In this document: positions 1-9,249 of the stretch, in pieces
Numbering within the stretch: the stretch's first letter is position 1
Layout: the number at the start of each line of letters is the position of its first letter
NCBI GenBank assembly: GCA_017417385.1
Contig: JAFPZF010000058.1
Span: 1-64,000, forward strand
Direction of reading: 5' to 3'
DNA length: 64,000 nucleotides
Source of the DNA: Bacteroidales bacterium
GTDB taxonomy: Bacteria; Bacteroidota; Bacteroidia; Bacteroidales; Marinilabiliaceae
Made by a program: the position numbers and the translations under genes
Notes under the pieces: model-generated
The model's input: only the letters and a program-made list of their open reading frames with translations
Database searches by the model: none
What the model was told of the DNA's origin: nothing

Positions 1-60
1 CTCTTCTCTTCCCTTCTCTTCCCTTCTCTCTCCCTCTTCACCCTCATTCTTTTAGCACTT
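1..60. repeat. Polypyrimidine 10-bp tandem repeat, intergenic
   Basis: The window opens with about three 10-bp units of the form TTCTCTTCCC, degenerating into a CT-rich tail. Read on the minus strand it is AAGAGAAGGG, the same type as the 10-bp polypurine array near 48.2 kb on the plus strand. It is cut by the window edge, so its full length is unknown. Confidence 0.7.
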
Positions 61-106
61 GGGGGCTGTCTTTTGTCAGGTGTATGATTGCTCTTGTCTC
101 GCTCAT

Positions 107-139
107 GGTTAGTCTTGGGTTAGACCTGGGTTAGTCTTC
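107..139 (-). repeat. 11-bp-period GACTAACCCAG/GTCTAACCCAA motif, three units
   Basis: On the minus strand this reads GACTAACCCAG, GTCTAACCCAA, GACTAACCA, three units with an exact 11-bp period. The same unit recurs near 26.84, 54.02 and 63.47 kb, always between genes but on the plus strand there. Function unknown. Confidence 0.65.
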
Positions 140-154
140 CCCCTTTCTGGATAC

Positions 155-196
155 AAAAAAATAGAAGGAGACTGCTTCCGACGTCGCAGTCCCCTT
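155..196 (-). terminator. Rho-independent terminator of the first pectate lyase gene
   Basis: On the minus strand AAGGGGACTGC pairs with GCAGTCTCCTT around a 10-nt loop and is followed after three bases by a run of seven T. It lies just downstream of the stop codon at 213. Confidence 0.85.
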
Positions 197-212
197 CCTA
201 CGTCGTTCCTCT

Positions 213-1988
213 CTATTTGTATATTATCTTCCTGCAGATCTTCCGCCCGTCCGTCATCCTGTCTATCCTTATCAACAGTGTCCCTCGCTTTGGACTCATT
301 ACTCTCTGTCCCTGAAGGTTGTAATACTCTGTCGACCTTATCTCGATTCCTATCTTATTCTCCGGTATGGCCGTTTTCCCTTTTACTGACTCCCACTTCG
401 GATAGTAGTCCTCGAACGCCTCGCTCGCCCCCTCGGCTCCCGCCTTCATGACGCCCTCGGCAAGAGAGTTCAGATATACTTCGAGGTTTGTGTACCACCC
501 CTTCTCTGTGTCTATCGTAGTCTTGTCCGCGTCGCTGCTGTCGTTCGGGTCCAGTCCGTTCGCTGTCTCCCACGCATCTTCTATTCCGTCCTGGTCCTTG
601 TCGAAGTCCTCACCCCTCGACGAGACTCCGAATACTATCACGTCGTTCTCTGTATATCCCTCGCAGTCCACGACTTTGTCTATCCTCCCTGCTGTTTTCG
701 AGACGCTTCCCTTGTATGTTGCCGTGCCGTTCGTCGCCTCGTAGGCATATCGGATGTCTACTGTGTCCCTGTATATCGACGCCCCGGCATACTGGAGTAC
801 TTTGTTGAACGCAGCCTCCGCTGTGTGTGTCGTGACGTAGCCCTTCGGCGCCTCGCTCTCGAGCTTTATCGGGACACAGTCCCATCCCTTCGTGTTCTTC
901 TTCCACTCGACGTCTGCATACAGATGTAGCGTGTCGATGCTACAATTCTCCCCGTCTATGGTGTACGTCCCTCCGTCGTATGCTACTGCTTCCCATCCTT
1001 TGTCCTTCCCGTCTATCTTGTTCCCTCTCAGGTAATATCTGCTCGTCATTCCCCATAGTCGCGCATGCCCGCTCGCATTGTCGCTCGTTCCTACTGTCAC
1101 CTGCGTCAACTTGCTTGTCGCCTTCGCCGGACCTGTCTTGTAGTAGTTGTTGACCATGTTGATCTGCCCTCCGCCAGGACCTCCGTAGCACCCGTCGCCG
1201 CAGTTGTAGACGACGCAGTTCCTCATGTCTACGTTCTCCGCCTGTACCTCGTTCTTCCAGTTGTATGTCTTATAGTCTTTGTTGCTCGTATATCCTTTCC
1301 ACTCATACCTCGCCCCGTTGAACCTCGGCGACCTGTTGTTGACGTGGCATATCAGGTTGTGGTGGAACGAGGCCAGCTTGCCACCCCATATTCCTCCATA
1401 TCCGTGCGCTCCCTTGTCGTGTCCCGCGTTATTCAGGCTCTCGCCTATGGTGCACCACTGCATCGTGAAGTTGTTGTTGTCATAGAACGACGCGACCTCG
1501 TCGATGCTCCACGACAGCGAGCAGTGGTCTATGATGATGCCTGTCTTGTTCCTCGTCCATATCGCATCCGCCCCGTCGTTGACGTCCTTCTCTTCGCCTC
1601 TCCTGACGCGTATGAAGCGGATTATTATGTTGTTCCCGTTGGGCTTGACTGTGTAATATCTGAGGGTTATCCCCGGCGCAGGTGCCGTCTGACCTGCTAT
1701 CGTGGTGTTTGCATTGACCGTCAGGTCACTGTTGAGCGGTATCACTCCACCGACGTCGAAGACTATTATCTTCTTACCGCTCTGTCCGAGCGCCCACCGT
1801 AGCGAGCCGGTCCCTTTGTCGTTGAGGTTAGTGACGTGATATACTTTTCCTCCTCGCCCTCCGGTCACGTATCTGCCGTGTCCCTCAGCTCCCGGAAATG
1901 CTGGCGCCGTCTCGTTCCCCTGCCCGTATACGTTTATCCCGAGAACGACGGCTATGGTTAATGCTAATGTTCGTAATGCTATCTGCAT
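213..1988 (-). CDS. Secreted pectate lyase, polysaccharide lyase family 1 type
   Basis: Likely cleaves polygalacturonate by beta-elimination outside the cytoplasm. The 591-residue product begins with a signal peptide (about residues 1-23) and the AFPGAEGxGRxxTGGRGG opening typical of Bacteroidota PL1-type lyases. Beta-helix motifs include DHCSLSWSIDE (154-164) and an HHN...SPRF segment (209-223). A calcium-binding thrombospondin-3-like stretch with DKDQDG lies near 465-490. The C-terminus (from about 555) has YYNLQGQRV followed by a Lys/Arg-rich end, resembling Bacteroidota C-terminal secretion tails. The N-terminal region is paralogous to the gene at 50952-52613. It has its own terminator and a TAnnTTTG promoter element. 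Substrate (pectate or another uronan) is inferred from family only. Confidence 0.88.
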   Translation of the reverse strand: MQIALRTLALTIAVVLGINVYGQGNETAPAFPGAEGHGRYVTGGRGGKVYHVTNLNDKGTGSLRWALGQSGKKIIVFDVGGVIPLNSDLTVNANTTIAGQTAPAPGITLRYYTVKPNGNNIIIRFIRVRRGEEKDVNDGADAIWTRNKTGIIIDHCSLSWSIDEVASFYDNNNFTMQWCTIGESLNNAGHDKGAHGYGGIWGGKLASFHHNLICHVNNRSPRFNGARYEWKGYTSNKDYKTYNWKNEVQAENVDMRNCVVYNCGDGCYGGPGGGQINMVNNYYKTGPAKATSKLTQVTVGTSDNASGHARLWGMTSRYYLRGNKIDGKDKGWEAVAYDGGTYTIDGENCSIDTLHLYADVEWKKNTKGWDCVPIKLESEAPKGYVTTHTAEAAFNKVLQYAGASIYRDTVDIRYAYEATNGTATYKGSVSKTAGRIDKVVDCEGYTENDVIVFGVSSRGEDFDKDQDGIEDAWETANGLDPNDSSDADKTTIDTEKGWYTNLEVYLNSLAEGVMKAGAEGASEAFEDYYPKWESVKGKTAIPENKIGIEIRSTEYYNLQGQRVMSPKRGTLLIRIDRMTDGRKICRKIIYK

Positions 1989-2014
1989 ACTCCTTTTGTT
2001 CTGGTTTCACTATG

Positions 2015-2022
2015 CAAATATA
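2015..2022 (-). promoter_or_regulatory. -7 element of the first pectate lyase gene
   Basis: TATATTTG on the minus strand, about 27 bp before the start codon, matches the Bacteroidota -7 consensus TAnnTTTG. The upstream -33 position falls inside the aquaporin terminator and has no clear TTTG. Confidence 0.5.
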
Positions 2023-2025
2023 TAA

Positions 2026-2064
2026 TAAAAAAATTGGGCAAAGCCTCGTTCGGCTCTGCCCAAT
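2026..2064 (-). terminator. Terminator of the aquaporin gene
   Basis: Minus strand ATTGGGCA pairs with TGCCCAAT, with an inner AGCC/GGCT stem, followed by seven T residues. It separates the aquaporin gene from the downstream pectate lyase gene. Confidence 0.85.
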
Positions 2065-2105
2065 GTCTTTTGGCTGTTTTTTCAGCCCTCTTTGGCTGAA
2101 TATTC

Positions 2106-2813
2106 CTACTTCTTCTTTGGTGAGTATACGTTGTATATTACTCCCGCAAGCGCTGCACCTACCATCGGCGCTACGATGAAGAGCCACAGGTCGCCCCATG
2201 CGTTCCAGCTTCCCGTCGACGAGAACAGGCACTGGCTGATCGACCTCGCCGGGTTCACGCTCGTGTTCGTCAATGGTATGCTGACGAGGTGTATCAGCGT
2301 CAGGCACAGTCCGATTGCTAGTCCCGCAAACTTCCCGTTAGCCCTCTCGTCCGTCGCTCCGAGGATGACGAGCAGGAAGATGAACGTCAGTGTGCACTCT
2401 GTCAAGAACGCCCCGACTGGCCCTACTGCCAAGTAGTCGCTACCCGCTGCAGCCTTGAACGCCTCGCCATACCCGTTCGCAGCAAATACTCCAGGCGTCC
2501 AGCCCGATATCTGACTGCCTATCGCATACAGCAGCACCGCAGCTAGGCATGCTCCGACAATCTGCGCCGCCCAGTATCCGAGCATCTCCTTCAGGCTCAT
2601 CCGCCCGTTAACAAAGACTCCTAGCGACACCGCCGGATTCAGGTGCGCCCCAGATACATGACCTATGGCATACGCCATCGTCACGACTGTCAGGCCAAAC
2701 GCAAGGGCTACTCCAAGAAACCCTACTCCGCCAAACAACGCTGTTCCGCATCCGCCGAACACTAACCAGAATGTGCCGATGAGCTCGGCAATGAGCTTGT
2801 TCTGCATCTTCAT
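2106..2813 (-). CDS. aqpZ: Aquaporin Z-type water channel
   Basis: A 235-residue inner-membrane channel of the MIP family. Six hydrophobic segments are visible, with the two pore NPA boxes at HLNPAVS (N59-A61) and SVNPARS (187-189), the usual spacing for this family. The Arg after the second NPA, part of the selectivity filter, is present. The glycine-rich first helix (LIGTFWLVFGGCG) and the overall length are typical of AqpZ rather than of the longer glycerol facilitators. It has its own terminator and stands alone between two secreted-protein genes. Water is the probable permeant; this is inferred from family membership. Confidence 0.93.
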   Translation of the reverse strand: MKMQNKLIAELIGTFWLVFGGCGTALFGGVGFLGVALAFGLTVVTMAYAIGHVSGAHLNPAVSLGVFVNGRMSLKEMLGYWAAQIVGACLAAVLLYAIGSQISGWTPGVFAANGYGEAFKAAAGSDYLAVGPVGAFLTECTLTFIFLLVILGATDERANGKFAGLAIGLCLTLIHLVSIPLTNTSVNPARSISQCLFSSTGSWNAWGDLWLFIVAPMVGAALAGVIYNVYSPKKK

Positions 2814-2906
2814 ATTATCTCAGTTTAAAGTTAAACTCTTTTGTTTTGTCTGACGTGTGGCTCCCGTTCTCCCCCTGTCGTGTCGCACCTTCTCCCTGAG
2901 CTCCGC

Positions 2907-3767
2907 CTACAGGTTCTTGACGAAGTTGAAGAACTTTTCCTCTGTGTTAAGGTTGTCCTCCCTCGAACATGCTGCTACGACCCTCGTCTTCGCCTTGACG
3001 ACTGGCATCGGCGTCACTATCCCTATGAACCCTTTCTCGGTGTCTATCTTGCTCCCCTTCCACTTCCTCTTGTTATACACGATCGCTCCTCCTATCGGCA
3101 GCGGATTCTTGACGACGTCCGCAGGATGTATGCCCCATACTGCTATCCGCCCGTCCGACAGCTCGATGCTCTGTCCCTTGTGGAAGTTGACTCCCGTCAT
3201 GAACATGACTTTATGTCCATTGACGCACTCGGCCGTTATGTCCGCTACTCGGCTCTTGTTCGATACGGTGACGGTCACCTTGATGTCCACTTTCTTCCCG
3301 CGATACTCGACACCGCGAGCTATCATGTACATCTGCGAATTTCCTTTGATGTCCTTGCTGACTCCGACTTTTCTCCCTTCCGTCGCTACGAGCTTGACCT
3401 CCTTCTCGCCGTCCCAGAGTGAGACACCTCCGAGGCCCGTCGTCTTGCCGACTCTGTACTCGTCACATCCTGCTCCCTCTGCTATCTGGGCCTCCGTCGG
3501 ATACCATCCGTACTCTTTTAGCTCGAGTCCCGGCTTCGCCTTCGAGTACACGTCTATCGCTCCGCTGTTGTTGAAGTACAGCCTTAGCGCCATGTACTTG
3601 TTCTCTATCGCCGGACCATGATGCCCGATGCTCTTGTATATGTCTGCCTCTGTCGTGTCTATCTCCGCCCTCTGGACCTTGTCGCTCTTCATGAACAGGC
3701 TGACATCGGTCTGTGCGTATGTCATGACGGAACTCAGCAGCCCGACTATCGTTATGAGCTTCCTCAT
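2907..3767 (-). CDS. Secreted DUF4861-like protein
   Basis: A 286-residue secreted protein with a clear signal peptide ending near TYAQ (residue 19). The motif HHGPAIENKYMALRLYF (49-65), followed by a GWYPT segment and an all-beta C-terminal half, resembles DUF4861 proteins, which are often found in pectin or rhamnogalacturonan utilisation loci of Bacteroidota. I infer a role in pectin-fragment processing, supported by the pectate lyase 1 kb away, but the aquaporin gene between them weakens the operon argument. It starts 6 bp after folD ends on the same strand, so it may be transcribed with folD. Catalytic residues are not known to me. Family assignment is from motif memory only. Confidence 0.62.
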   Translation of the reverse strand: MRKLITIVGLLSSVMTYAQTDVSLFMKSDKVQRAEIDTTEADIYKSIGHHGPAIENKYMALRLYFNNSGAIDVYSKAKPGLELKEYGWYPTEAQIAEGAGCDEYRVGKTTGLGGVSLWDGEKEVKLVATEGRKVGVSKDIKGNSQMYMIARGVEYRGKKVDIKVTVTVSNKSRVADITAECVNGHKVMFMTGVNFHKGQSIELSDGRIAVWGIHPADVVKNPLPIGGAIVYNKRKWKGSKIDTEKGFIGIVTPMPVVKAKTRVVAACSREDNLNTEEKFFNFVKNL

Positions 3768-3773
3768 TTTTCT

Positions 3774-4649
3774 CTATTTGTATATTGCTTTCTTAGCTGC
3801 GAGCAGCGTGTTCTTCATCAACGAGACTATCGTCATCGGACCGACGCCTCCAGGGACTGGCGTTATGTACGAGCACTTCGGTGACACTGTCTGGAAATCG
3901 ACGTCGCCCTTCAGTCTCCATCCCCTTGCCGCCGTCGGGTCTGTCACTCGCGTCGTCCCGACGTCGATGACGACTGCGCCCTCCTTGACCATGTCCTCTG
4001 TGACGGTCCCAGGCTTGCCTATTGCTGCTACTATGATGTCCGCATTTCTGCAGATCTCCTTCAGGTTGGCTGTCCGACTGTGGCATATCGTGACGGTGCA
4101 GTCTATCCCCTTCTGCGATAGGAGTATCGACATCGGTCGCCCGACTATGTTGCTCCTACCGATGATGACGGCATTCTTCCCCTTCGTCTCGATCTTGTAG
4201 CGAAGCAGCAGATCTACTATGCCCTGCGGCGTTGCCGATATGAACGCAGGCGCTCCTATCGTCATCCTGCCGACATTCTGCGGATGGAAACCGTCGACGT
4301 CCTTCCTCGGGTCTATCGCCTCCGTCACCTTCTCCTCCGAAATGTGCTTCGGCAATGGTAGCTGGACTATGAACCCATCGACGTCTGCGTCTTCGTTGAG
4401 CTTCCTGACTTCGTCGAGTAGCGCCGCCTCTGTTATGTCTTCCTCAAATCGCCTCAGCGTCGACGTGAAGCCGCACTCCTCGCAAGCCTTTATCTTGTTC
4501 GCTACGTAAGTCTCGCTGCCTCCGTCATGCCCGACGAGTATCGCCGCAAGATGCGGACGCTTCTTGCCGGCTGCGACCATCTGCTCGACCTCAGCTGCTA
4601 TCTCGCTGCGAATCTGCTTCGCCGTCTCCTTTCCGTCTATTATCTGCAT
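3774..4649 (-). CDS. folD: Bifunctional methylenetetrahydrofolate dehydrogenase/cyclohydrolase
   Basis: Interconverts 5,10-methylene-, 5,10-methenyl- and 10-formyl-tetrahydrofolate in the cytoplasm, supplying one-carbon units for purines and formyl-Met-tRNA. The 291-residue length is normal. The active-site YxxxK motif is at Y48-K52 (YVANK), the folate-binding [10 protein letters not shown] and [12 protein letters not shown] segments follow, and the NADP-binding [11 protein letters not shown] loop and the terminal [11 protein letters not shown] signature are intact. It lies 36 bp after ffh ends and 6 bp before the DUF4861-like gene, so the three are probably cotranscribed. Confidence 0.97.
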   Translation of the reverse strand: MQIIDGKETAKQIRSEIAAEVEQMVAAGKKRPHLAAILVGHDGGSETYVANKIKACEECGFTSTLRRFEEDITEAALLDEVRKLNEDADVDGFIVQLPLPKHISEEKVTEAIDPRKDVDGFHPQNVGRMTIGAPAFISATPQGIVDLLLRYKIETKGKNAVIIGRSNIVGRPMSILLSQKGIDCTVTICHSRTANLKEICRNADIIVAAIGKPGTVTEDMVKEGAVVIDVGTTRVTDPTAARGWRLKGDVDFQTVSPKCSYITPVPGGVGPMTIVSLMKNTLLAAKKAIYK

Positions 4650-4685
4650 CGCTGTTCTTCTATCTGTGTTGTACTCTGTTGTCTT

Positions 4686-6032
4686 CTACATGTGTGGCAT
4701 CTTGCCCTTGAAGTTGCTCATCAGCTTCGCCATGTTGCGTCCTGCTCCCGAGTTCATCCACTTCATCATCTTCCGCGTCTCCTCAAACTGCTTCAATAGC
4801 TTGTTCACCTCCTGGATGGTCGTGCCGCTTCCGTCTGCTATCCTCTTCTTCCTGCTGCCGTTGATGATGCTCGGGTCCTTGCGCTCCGCCGGCGTCATCG
4901 AGCATATTATCGCCTCGATGCCCTTGAAGGCGTTGTCGTCTATGTCGATGTTCTTGATCATCTTCCCGACTCCCGGTATCATCGACGCCAACTCCTTGAT
5001 GTTGCCCATCTTCTTTATCTGACGGATCTGAGATAGGAAGTCGTCAAAGTCGAACTTGTTCGTCGCAATCTTCTTCTGCAACTTCCTGGCCTCCTCCTCG
5101 TCTATCTGCGCCTTCGCCCTCTCGACGAGCGAACGGATATCTCCCATGCCGAGGATTCGGTCTGCCATGCGCGACGGATAGAACGCGTCTATCGCATCCA
5201 TCTTCTCGCCTGTGCCGATGAACTTGATTGGCTTGTCGACAACCTGCCTGATCGATAGCGCCGCACCACCCCTTGTGTCTCCATCGAGCTTCGTCAGGAT
5301 GACTCCGTCAAAGTCTAACCTCGTGTTGAACTCCTTAGCCGTGTTCACTGCGTCCTGTCCTGTCATCGAGTCGACTACGAAGAGGGTCTCTGTCGGCTTA
5401 ACTGCCTTCTTGATGGCCTCTATCTCCTGCATCATCTCCTCGTCGACTGCCAGTCGACCCGCTGTATCTATGATGACGACGTCCTTGCCCTCTGCCTTAG
5501 CTTTGGCTATGCCCTTCAGCGCAAGGTCCACCGGATTGTTGTTGCCCTCCTCTGTGAAGACTGGGACTCCTATCTGCTCTCCGAGTACCTGCAGCTGGTT
5601 GATCGCTGCCGGACGATAGACGTCGCCTGCTACGAGTAGCGGGAACTTGCCCCTCTTGGTCTTGAACAGGTTCGCCAGCTTGCATGCGAACGTGGTCTTT
5701 CCCGAACCCTGCAGTCCGCTCATCAGCACTATCGCAGGCTTCCCATTCAGATTGACATCGACGACATCGCCGCCCATGACCGCTGTCAGCTCCTCATAGA
5801 CGATGCTGACCATCTGCTGCCCTGGCTTGACCGACTTCAGGACGTCCTGACCTAGCGCCTTCTGCTTCACGTTGTCCGTGAACTGCTTCGCTACCTTGTA
5901 GTTTACGTCCGCATCAAGGAGCGCACGACGGATGTCCTTTAGTGTCTCTGCGATGTTGAGCTCCGTTATCGTGCCCTCGCCTTTGAGCATCTTGAACGAC
6001 CGCTCAAGTCTATCTGTTAAGTTTTCAAACAT
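4686..6032 (-). CDS. ffh: Signal recognition particle GTPase Ffh (SRP54)
   Basis: Binds signal sequences emerging from ribosomes together with the 4.5S RNA and hands them to FtsY at the inner membrane. The 448-residue protein has the N-terminal helical bundle, the P-loop GLQGSGKTT (106-114), the DTAGR G3 motif, [10 protein letters not shown] (G4 region) and a C-terminal methionine-rich M domain with the conserved [16 protein letters not shown]-binding stretch. All catalytic motifs are intact. It is expressed between a pseudouridine synthase gene (30 bp upstream) and folD. Confidence 0.98.
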   Translation of the reverse strand: MFENLTDRLERSFKMLKGEGTITELNIAETLKDIRRALLDADVNYKVAKQFTDNVKQKALGQDVLKSVKPGQQMVSIVYEELTAVMGGDVVDVNLNGKPAIVLMSGLQGSGKTTFACKLANLFKTKRGKFPLLVAGDVYRPAAINQLQVLGEQIGVPVFTEEGNNNPVDLALKGIAKAKAEGKDVVIIDTAGRLAVDEEMMQEIEAIKKAVKPTETLFVVDSMTGQDAVNTAKEFNTRLDFDGVILTKLDGDTRGGAALSIRQVVDKPIKFIGTGEKMDAIDAFYPSRMADRILGMGDIRSLVERAKAQIDEEEARKLQKKIATNKFDFDDFLSQIRQIKKMGNIKELASMIPGVGKMIKNIDIDDNAFKGIEAIICSMTPAERKDPSIINGSRKKRIADGSGTTIQEVNKLLKQFEETRKMMKWMNSGAGRNMAKLMSNFKGKMPHM

Positions 6033-6062
6033 TTGTCTTCCTATTCAGTGTGCTGTGATATC

Positions 6063-6731
6063 TTATTTTCCAAATAGCGCCCATACCCTGTCATCCGGCA
6101 GCGGCGCCTCGATTACTATCTGTTCGTGCGATACTGGATGCTCAAACTCGAGCCTCCTGGAGTGTAGGTTGATGCCACCTCCCTCGTTGCTCCGCTTCGC
6201 ACCATACTTGAGGTCTCCCCTGATTGGCATCCCGGCTCGCGCCAGCTGTGCCCTTATCTGATGATGCCTGCCCGTCAGGAGCTCCACCTCCAGACAGTAC
6301 AGTCGCTCGCTAGCTCCTATGGTCTTGTAGCGGAGGACGGCCTCCTTGTAGCCTGTCCTCTGGCTGACCGAGACCTTCGCCCTGTTCTTCTCCTCGTCCT
6401 TGCCGATGTAGTGGTGCAGCTCCGCCTCCATCTCCGCCGGCCTCTCCTGAGTTATCGCCCAGTAATACTTCTTGATCGTCTTGTCTGCGAACATCTTGTT
6501 GAGCCGCGCGAGCGCCTTGCTCGTCCTCGCAAAGAGGACGACTCCGCTCACCGGACGGTCTATTCTATGGACGACGCCGAGGAATACGTCCCCCGGCTTC
6601 CCATACTTCTCCTTGATGTACTGCTTCACCTCGTCTGCAAGCGTCGGATCCCCTGTCTTGTCAGACTGGACTATCTCCCCGACTGCCTTGTTGACTGCGA
6701 TGATATGATTGTCTTCGTAGATTACTTGCAT
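6063..6731 (-). CDS. RluA-family RNA pseudouridine synthase
   Basis: Isomerises specific uridines in rRNA or tRNA. The 222-residue protein contains the family catalytic motif HRIDRPVSG (55-63, Asp58) and the GRHHQIRAQLA motif near the C-terminus. It lacks an S4 RNA-binding domain, which places it with the short RluA/TruC-like members rather than RluD, whose homologue lies at 34881-35969. Which base it modifies cannot be told from sequence. It lies 12 bp after panB and 30 bp before ffh on the same strand. Confidence 0.92.
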   Translation of the reverse strand: MQVIYEDNHIIAVNKAVGEIVQSDKTGDPTLADEVKQYIKEKYGKPGDVFLGVVHRIDRPVSGVVLFARTSKALARLNKMFADKTIKKYYWAITQERPAEMEAELHHYIGKDEEKNRAKVSVSQRTGYKEAVLRYKTIGASERLYCLEVELLTGRHHQIRAQLARAGMPIRGDLKYGAKRSNEGGGINLHSRRLEFEHPVSHEQIVIEAPLPDDRVWALFGK

Positions 6732-6743
6732 GTCTTGTCTTTG

Positions 6744-7556
6744 TTAGTAGCTCTCCTCTGCCGAGGGGAAGCTGCCGTTCTTGACGTCGCTGTCATACCG
6801 CGAGACGGCATCCTTGATTTCGTCGAACAGGTTCAGATACTTCCTGACGAACTTGGGCTTGAACATTGTCGACATCCCGAGCATGTCCTGACCGACGAGT
6901 ACCTGCCCGTCGACGTTTGCTCCTGCTCCTATGCCTATGATAGGCGTCGGGAGTGATCTCGATATCTCCATCGCCAGCGTCGCCGGGACTTTCTCGATTA
7001 CTATCATGGTGCAGCCTACCTCCGAGAGGAGTCTAGCATCTTTCTTCAACTGGTCCGCCTCGGCCTTCTCGCTCGCCCTGAGGCCATAGCCCCCGAACTT
7101 ATGTACGCTCTGCGGCGTCAGCCCGATATGCCCGACGACTGGTATCCCCGCTGTCAGTATCGCCTTGATGTGTGGGATGTATGGCTCGCCTCCCTCTATC
7201 TTGACTGCGTCCGCACCCGAGCCCTTCATCAGCTCGACTGCATTACGTACCGCATCTTCGACACTCGCCTGATATGACCCGAATGGCATGTCGACGACTA
7301 CGAACGCCCGCTTCGTCGCACGCACTACCGCCGCCGCATGATACGTCATCTCTTTTACCGAGATCGGCAGCGTCGTCGACCATCCATCGACTACGTTTGC
7401 CGCCGAGTCACCGACTAGTATCGAGTCAACCCCGGCTGCATCCAGTATTGTCGCCATCGTGTAGTCGTAGGCTGTCAGCATCGATATCTTGACGCCCTCC
7501 GACTTCATCTTCTGCAACGTCTGGACTGTCACTTTCTTTACCACGCCTTCTGTCAT
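6744..7556 (-). CDS. panB: 3-methyl-2-oxobutanoate hydroxymethyltransferase (PanB)
   Basis: First committed step of pantothenate synthesis: transfers a hydroxymethyl group from methylene-tetrahydrofolate to 2-oxoisovalerate. The 270-residue length is typical. Motifs seen: the Mg-binding LVGDSAANVV near residues 47-56, MPFGSY, VKIEGG, GHIGLTPQ and IGIGAGANVDGQVLV. The family usually reads DSLGMV; here it is DSAANV, as in many Bacteroidota. Its folate co-substrate is made by folD a few genes downstream. It lies 25 bp after dapA on the same strand. Confidence 0.96.
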   Translation of the reverse strand: MTEGVVKKVTVQTLQKMKSEGVKISMLTAYDYTMATILDAAGVDSILVGDSAANVVDGWSTTLPISVKEMTYHAAAVVRATKRAFVVVDMPFGSYQASVEDAVRNAVELMKGSGADAVKIEGGEPYIPHIKAILTAGIPVVGHIGLTPQSVHKFGGYGLRASEKAEADQLKKDARLLSEVGCTMIVIEKVPATLAMEISRSLPTPIIGIGAGANVDGQVLVGQDMLGMSTMFKPKFVRKYLNLFDEIKDAVSRYDSDVKNGSFPSAEESY

Positions 7557-7581
7557 CGCAATTCGTGTTTTCGTTGGGTTT

Positions 7582-8472
7582 CTATATTATCGACAGAGAC
7601 TTCAGCTCTGCCAGTAGCTTCTCCTTGTTCTGTGGCTCCATCGGGCACAGCGGCGCACGATAGGTCTCGCTCATCATGCCCATCGCCGAGAGAGCCGCCT
7701 TTACTGGTATCGGGTTGGACTCTATGAAGAGCAGGTCCATCAGCTTGCGATACTTGTAGAAGAGGTTCCTCGCCTCTGCTACTCTCCCGTTGAGCGATGC
7801 GTCCATCAACTGGCTGAACTCCTTCGGTATGACGTTCGCTATGACGGATATGCAGCCGTCGCCCCCGAGAATGTTGCAGAGCATCGATATGTTGTCGTCT
7901 CCACTATAGACCTTGAAACCCTCCGGCCTGTCTGCTATGAGCGCCGCGACGTTCATGACGTTCCCAGACGCCTCCTTGATGCCGATTATGTTCTCGTAGT
8001 CTCGCGCAAGCCTAAGCGCAACCTCTGGCTTTATCGCACTTCCGGTCCTCCCAGGGACGTTGTATAGGATTATTGGTATGTTGACTGCCTTCGCGACGCT
8101 CGAGAAGTGGAGATACATGCCGGCACTCGTCGGCTTGTTATAGTACGGACCTACTGTCAGTACTGCGTCCACACCCGCATTTGCGGCATTGCGAGTGTAT
8201 TTGATGCAGCTCTCCGTTGAGTTTGATCCTGTCCCTGCTATGACGACCATCCTCCCCTTCACGTAGTCTACTGTATGCCTGAACATTTCCGCATCCTCCG
8301 CTTCCGAGAGGGTAGGGGTCTCGGCTGATGTCCCGCAGACGACGATTCCTGCGGTCCCGCCTGTTATGTGATGCTCGAGCAGCCTATCATATTGTTCGTA
8401 ATTGATAGTGCCGTCACTATTGAATGGTGTCACCAATGCGGCGATTGAGCCTCGAAGTGTAAACTGAGCCAT
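7582..8472 (-). CDS. dapA: 4-hydroxy-tetrahydrodipicolinate synthase (DapA)
   Basis: Condenses pyruvate and aspartate semialdehyde, entering the lysine/diaminopimelate pathway. I start it at the Met encoded at 8472 (296 residues) rather than at an upstream in-frame ATG at 8520, because a strong promoter lies between them at 8493-8523 and MAQFTLRGSIAALVTPF matches the family N-terminus. Motifs: GTSAETPTL (family GTTGE region, 48-55), YYNKPT (110-115), catalytic Tyr137 in LYNVPGRTG and Schiff-base Lys166 in GIKEASGN. It heads the run dapA-panB-rluA-like-ffh-folD. Confidence 0.95.
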   Translation of the reverse strand: MAQFTLRGSIAALVTPFNSDGTINYEQYDRLLEHHITGGTAGIVVCGTSAETPTLSEAEDAEMFRHTVDYVKGRMVVIAGTGSNSTESCIKYTRNAANAGVDAVLTVGPYYNKPTSAGMYLHFSSVAKAVNIPIILYNVPGRTGSAIKPEVALRLARDYENIIGIKEASGNVMNVAALIADRPEGFKVYSGDDNISMLCNILGGDGCISVIANVIPKEFSQLMDASLNGRVAEARNLFYKYRKLMDLLFIESNPIPVKAALSAMGMMSETYRAPLCPMEPQNKEKLLAELKSLSII

Positions 8473-8492
8473 ATTACAATCTTTATAATCAG

Positions 8493-8523
8493 CAAAGTTA
8501 TAAAATTCAAATGAAATCACAAA
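8493..8523 (-). promoter_or_regulatory. Promoter of dapA (-33 TTTG, 19 bp, -7 TAACTTTG)
   Basis: On the minus strand TTTG is followed after exactly 19 bp by TAACTTTG, a near-ideal Bacteroidota housekeeping promoter. The predicted transcript starts about 15-20 nt before the ATG at 8472, which fixes the dapA start. Confidence 0.8.
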
Positions 8524-8588
8524 TTTCTTATTGCCTTGCTCTGTGCTCGTCTCCCCACCTTCGCTTCTTTCCCCTATATAAACAGATG

Positions 8589-8614
8589 AAGACTGCCACT
8601 TCCGCAGCAGTCTT
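8589..8614 (-). terminator. Hairpin terminator after the Rnf operon
   Basis: AAGACTGC and GCAGTCTT form a perfect 8-bp stem 33 bp downstream of the rnfA stop. The following T-run is weak, so termination efficiency is uncertain. Confidence 0.6.
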
Positions 8615-8646
8615 CTTCTGTTCTAATATCTATTCTATTCTTCTCG

Positions 8647-9243
8647 CTAGACCATGCCAGAGAACCCGACGAACGCCATCGCCATCAGGCCTGCTGTCAA
8701 GAGCGCGATTGGCGTGCCCTTCATCGCCTCCGGGACGTCCATCAGCTCGAGATGCTCACGCAGCACTGAGAACAATACGAGCGCCAGCGCATAGCCTATC
8801 GCCGTGGCAATGGCATATACGACACCACTCAGCATCGACGGCTCTGCAAGGCCCTGCAGGTTGTAGTCTCCGTTGCCGACTGTGATTGCTACACCGAGGA
8901 TGCAGCAGTTGGTCGTGATCAGCGGCAGGAACACGCCGAGCGCCTGATACAGCGACGGCGACATCTTCTTCAGTATGATCTCTACCATCTGAACCAGCGA
9001 CGCTATGACGAGAATGAACATTATCGTCTGCATGTACCCTATGCCAAAAGCATTGAGGATGTAGTTCTGTATCAGGTAGGTGACGATCGTCGCAAGAGTC
9101 AGGACGAATGTGACTGCAGCTCCCATGCCGAGCGCCGTAGAGACTTTCTTCGAGACTCCAAGGAACGGACAGATGCCAAGGAATTGTGACAACACGACGT
9201 TGTTCACAAAGATGGCTGATATGGCTATAAGTATGTATTCCAT
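8647..9243 (-). CDS. rnfA: Rnf electron transport complex subunit RnfA
   Basis: Integral membrane subunit of the ferredoxin:NAD oxidoreductase that pumps Na+ or H+. The 198-residue protein is almost entirely hydrophobic, with about six transmembrane helices and the characteristic NNVVLSQFLGICPFLGVSKK opening; its conserved Cys (GICPF) is thought to coordinate the intramembrane iron-sulfur centre with RnfE. It is the last gene of the operon, 6 bp after rnfE. RnfA and RnfE are paralogues and share a similar GxCPxLG signature. Confidence 0.96.
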   Translation of the reverse strand: MEYILIAISAIFVNNVVLSQFLGICPFLGVSKKVSTALGMGAAVTFVLTLATIVTYLIQNYILNAFGIGYMQTIMFILVIASLVQMVEIILKKMSPSLYQALGVFLPLITTNCCILGVAITVGNGDYNLQGLAEPSMLSGVVYAIATAIGYALALVLFSVLREHLELMDVPEAMKGTPIALLTAGLMAMAFVGFSGMV

Positions 9244-9249
9244 AGTTCT

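Noticed and set aside
8473-8520. Upstream in-frame start extending dapA by 16 residues
   Set aside because: The extension lies across a strong TTTG-19-TAACTTTG promoter and does not match the family N-terminus.
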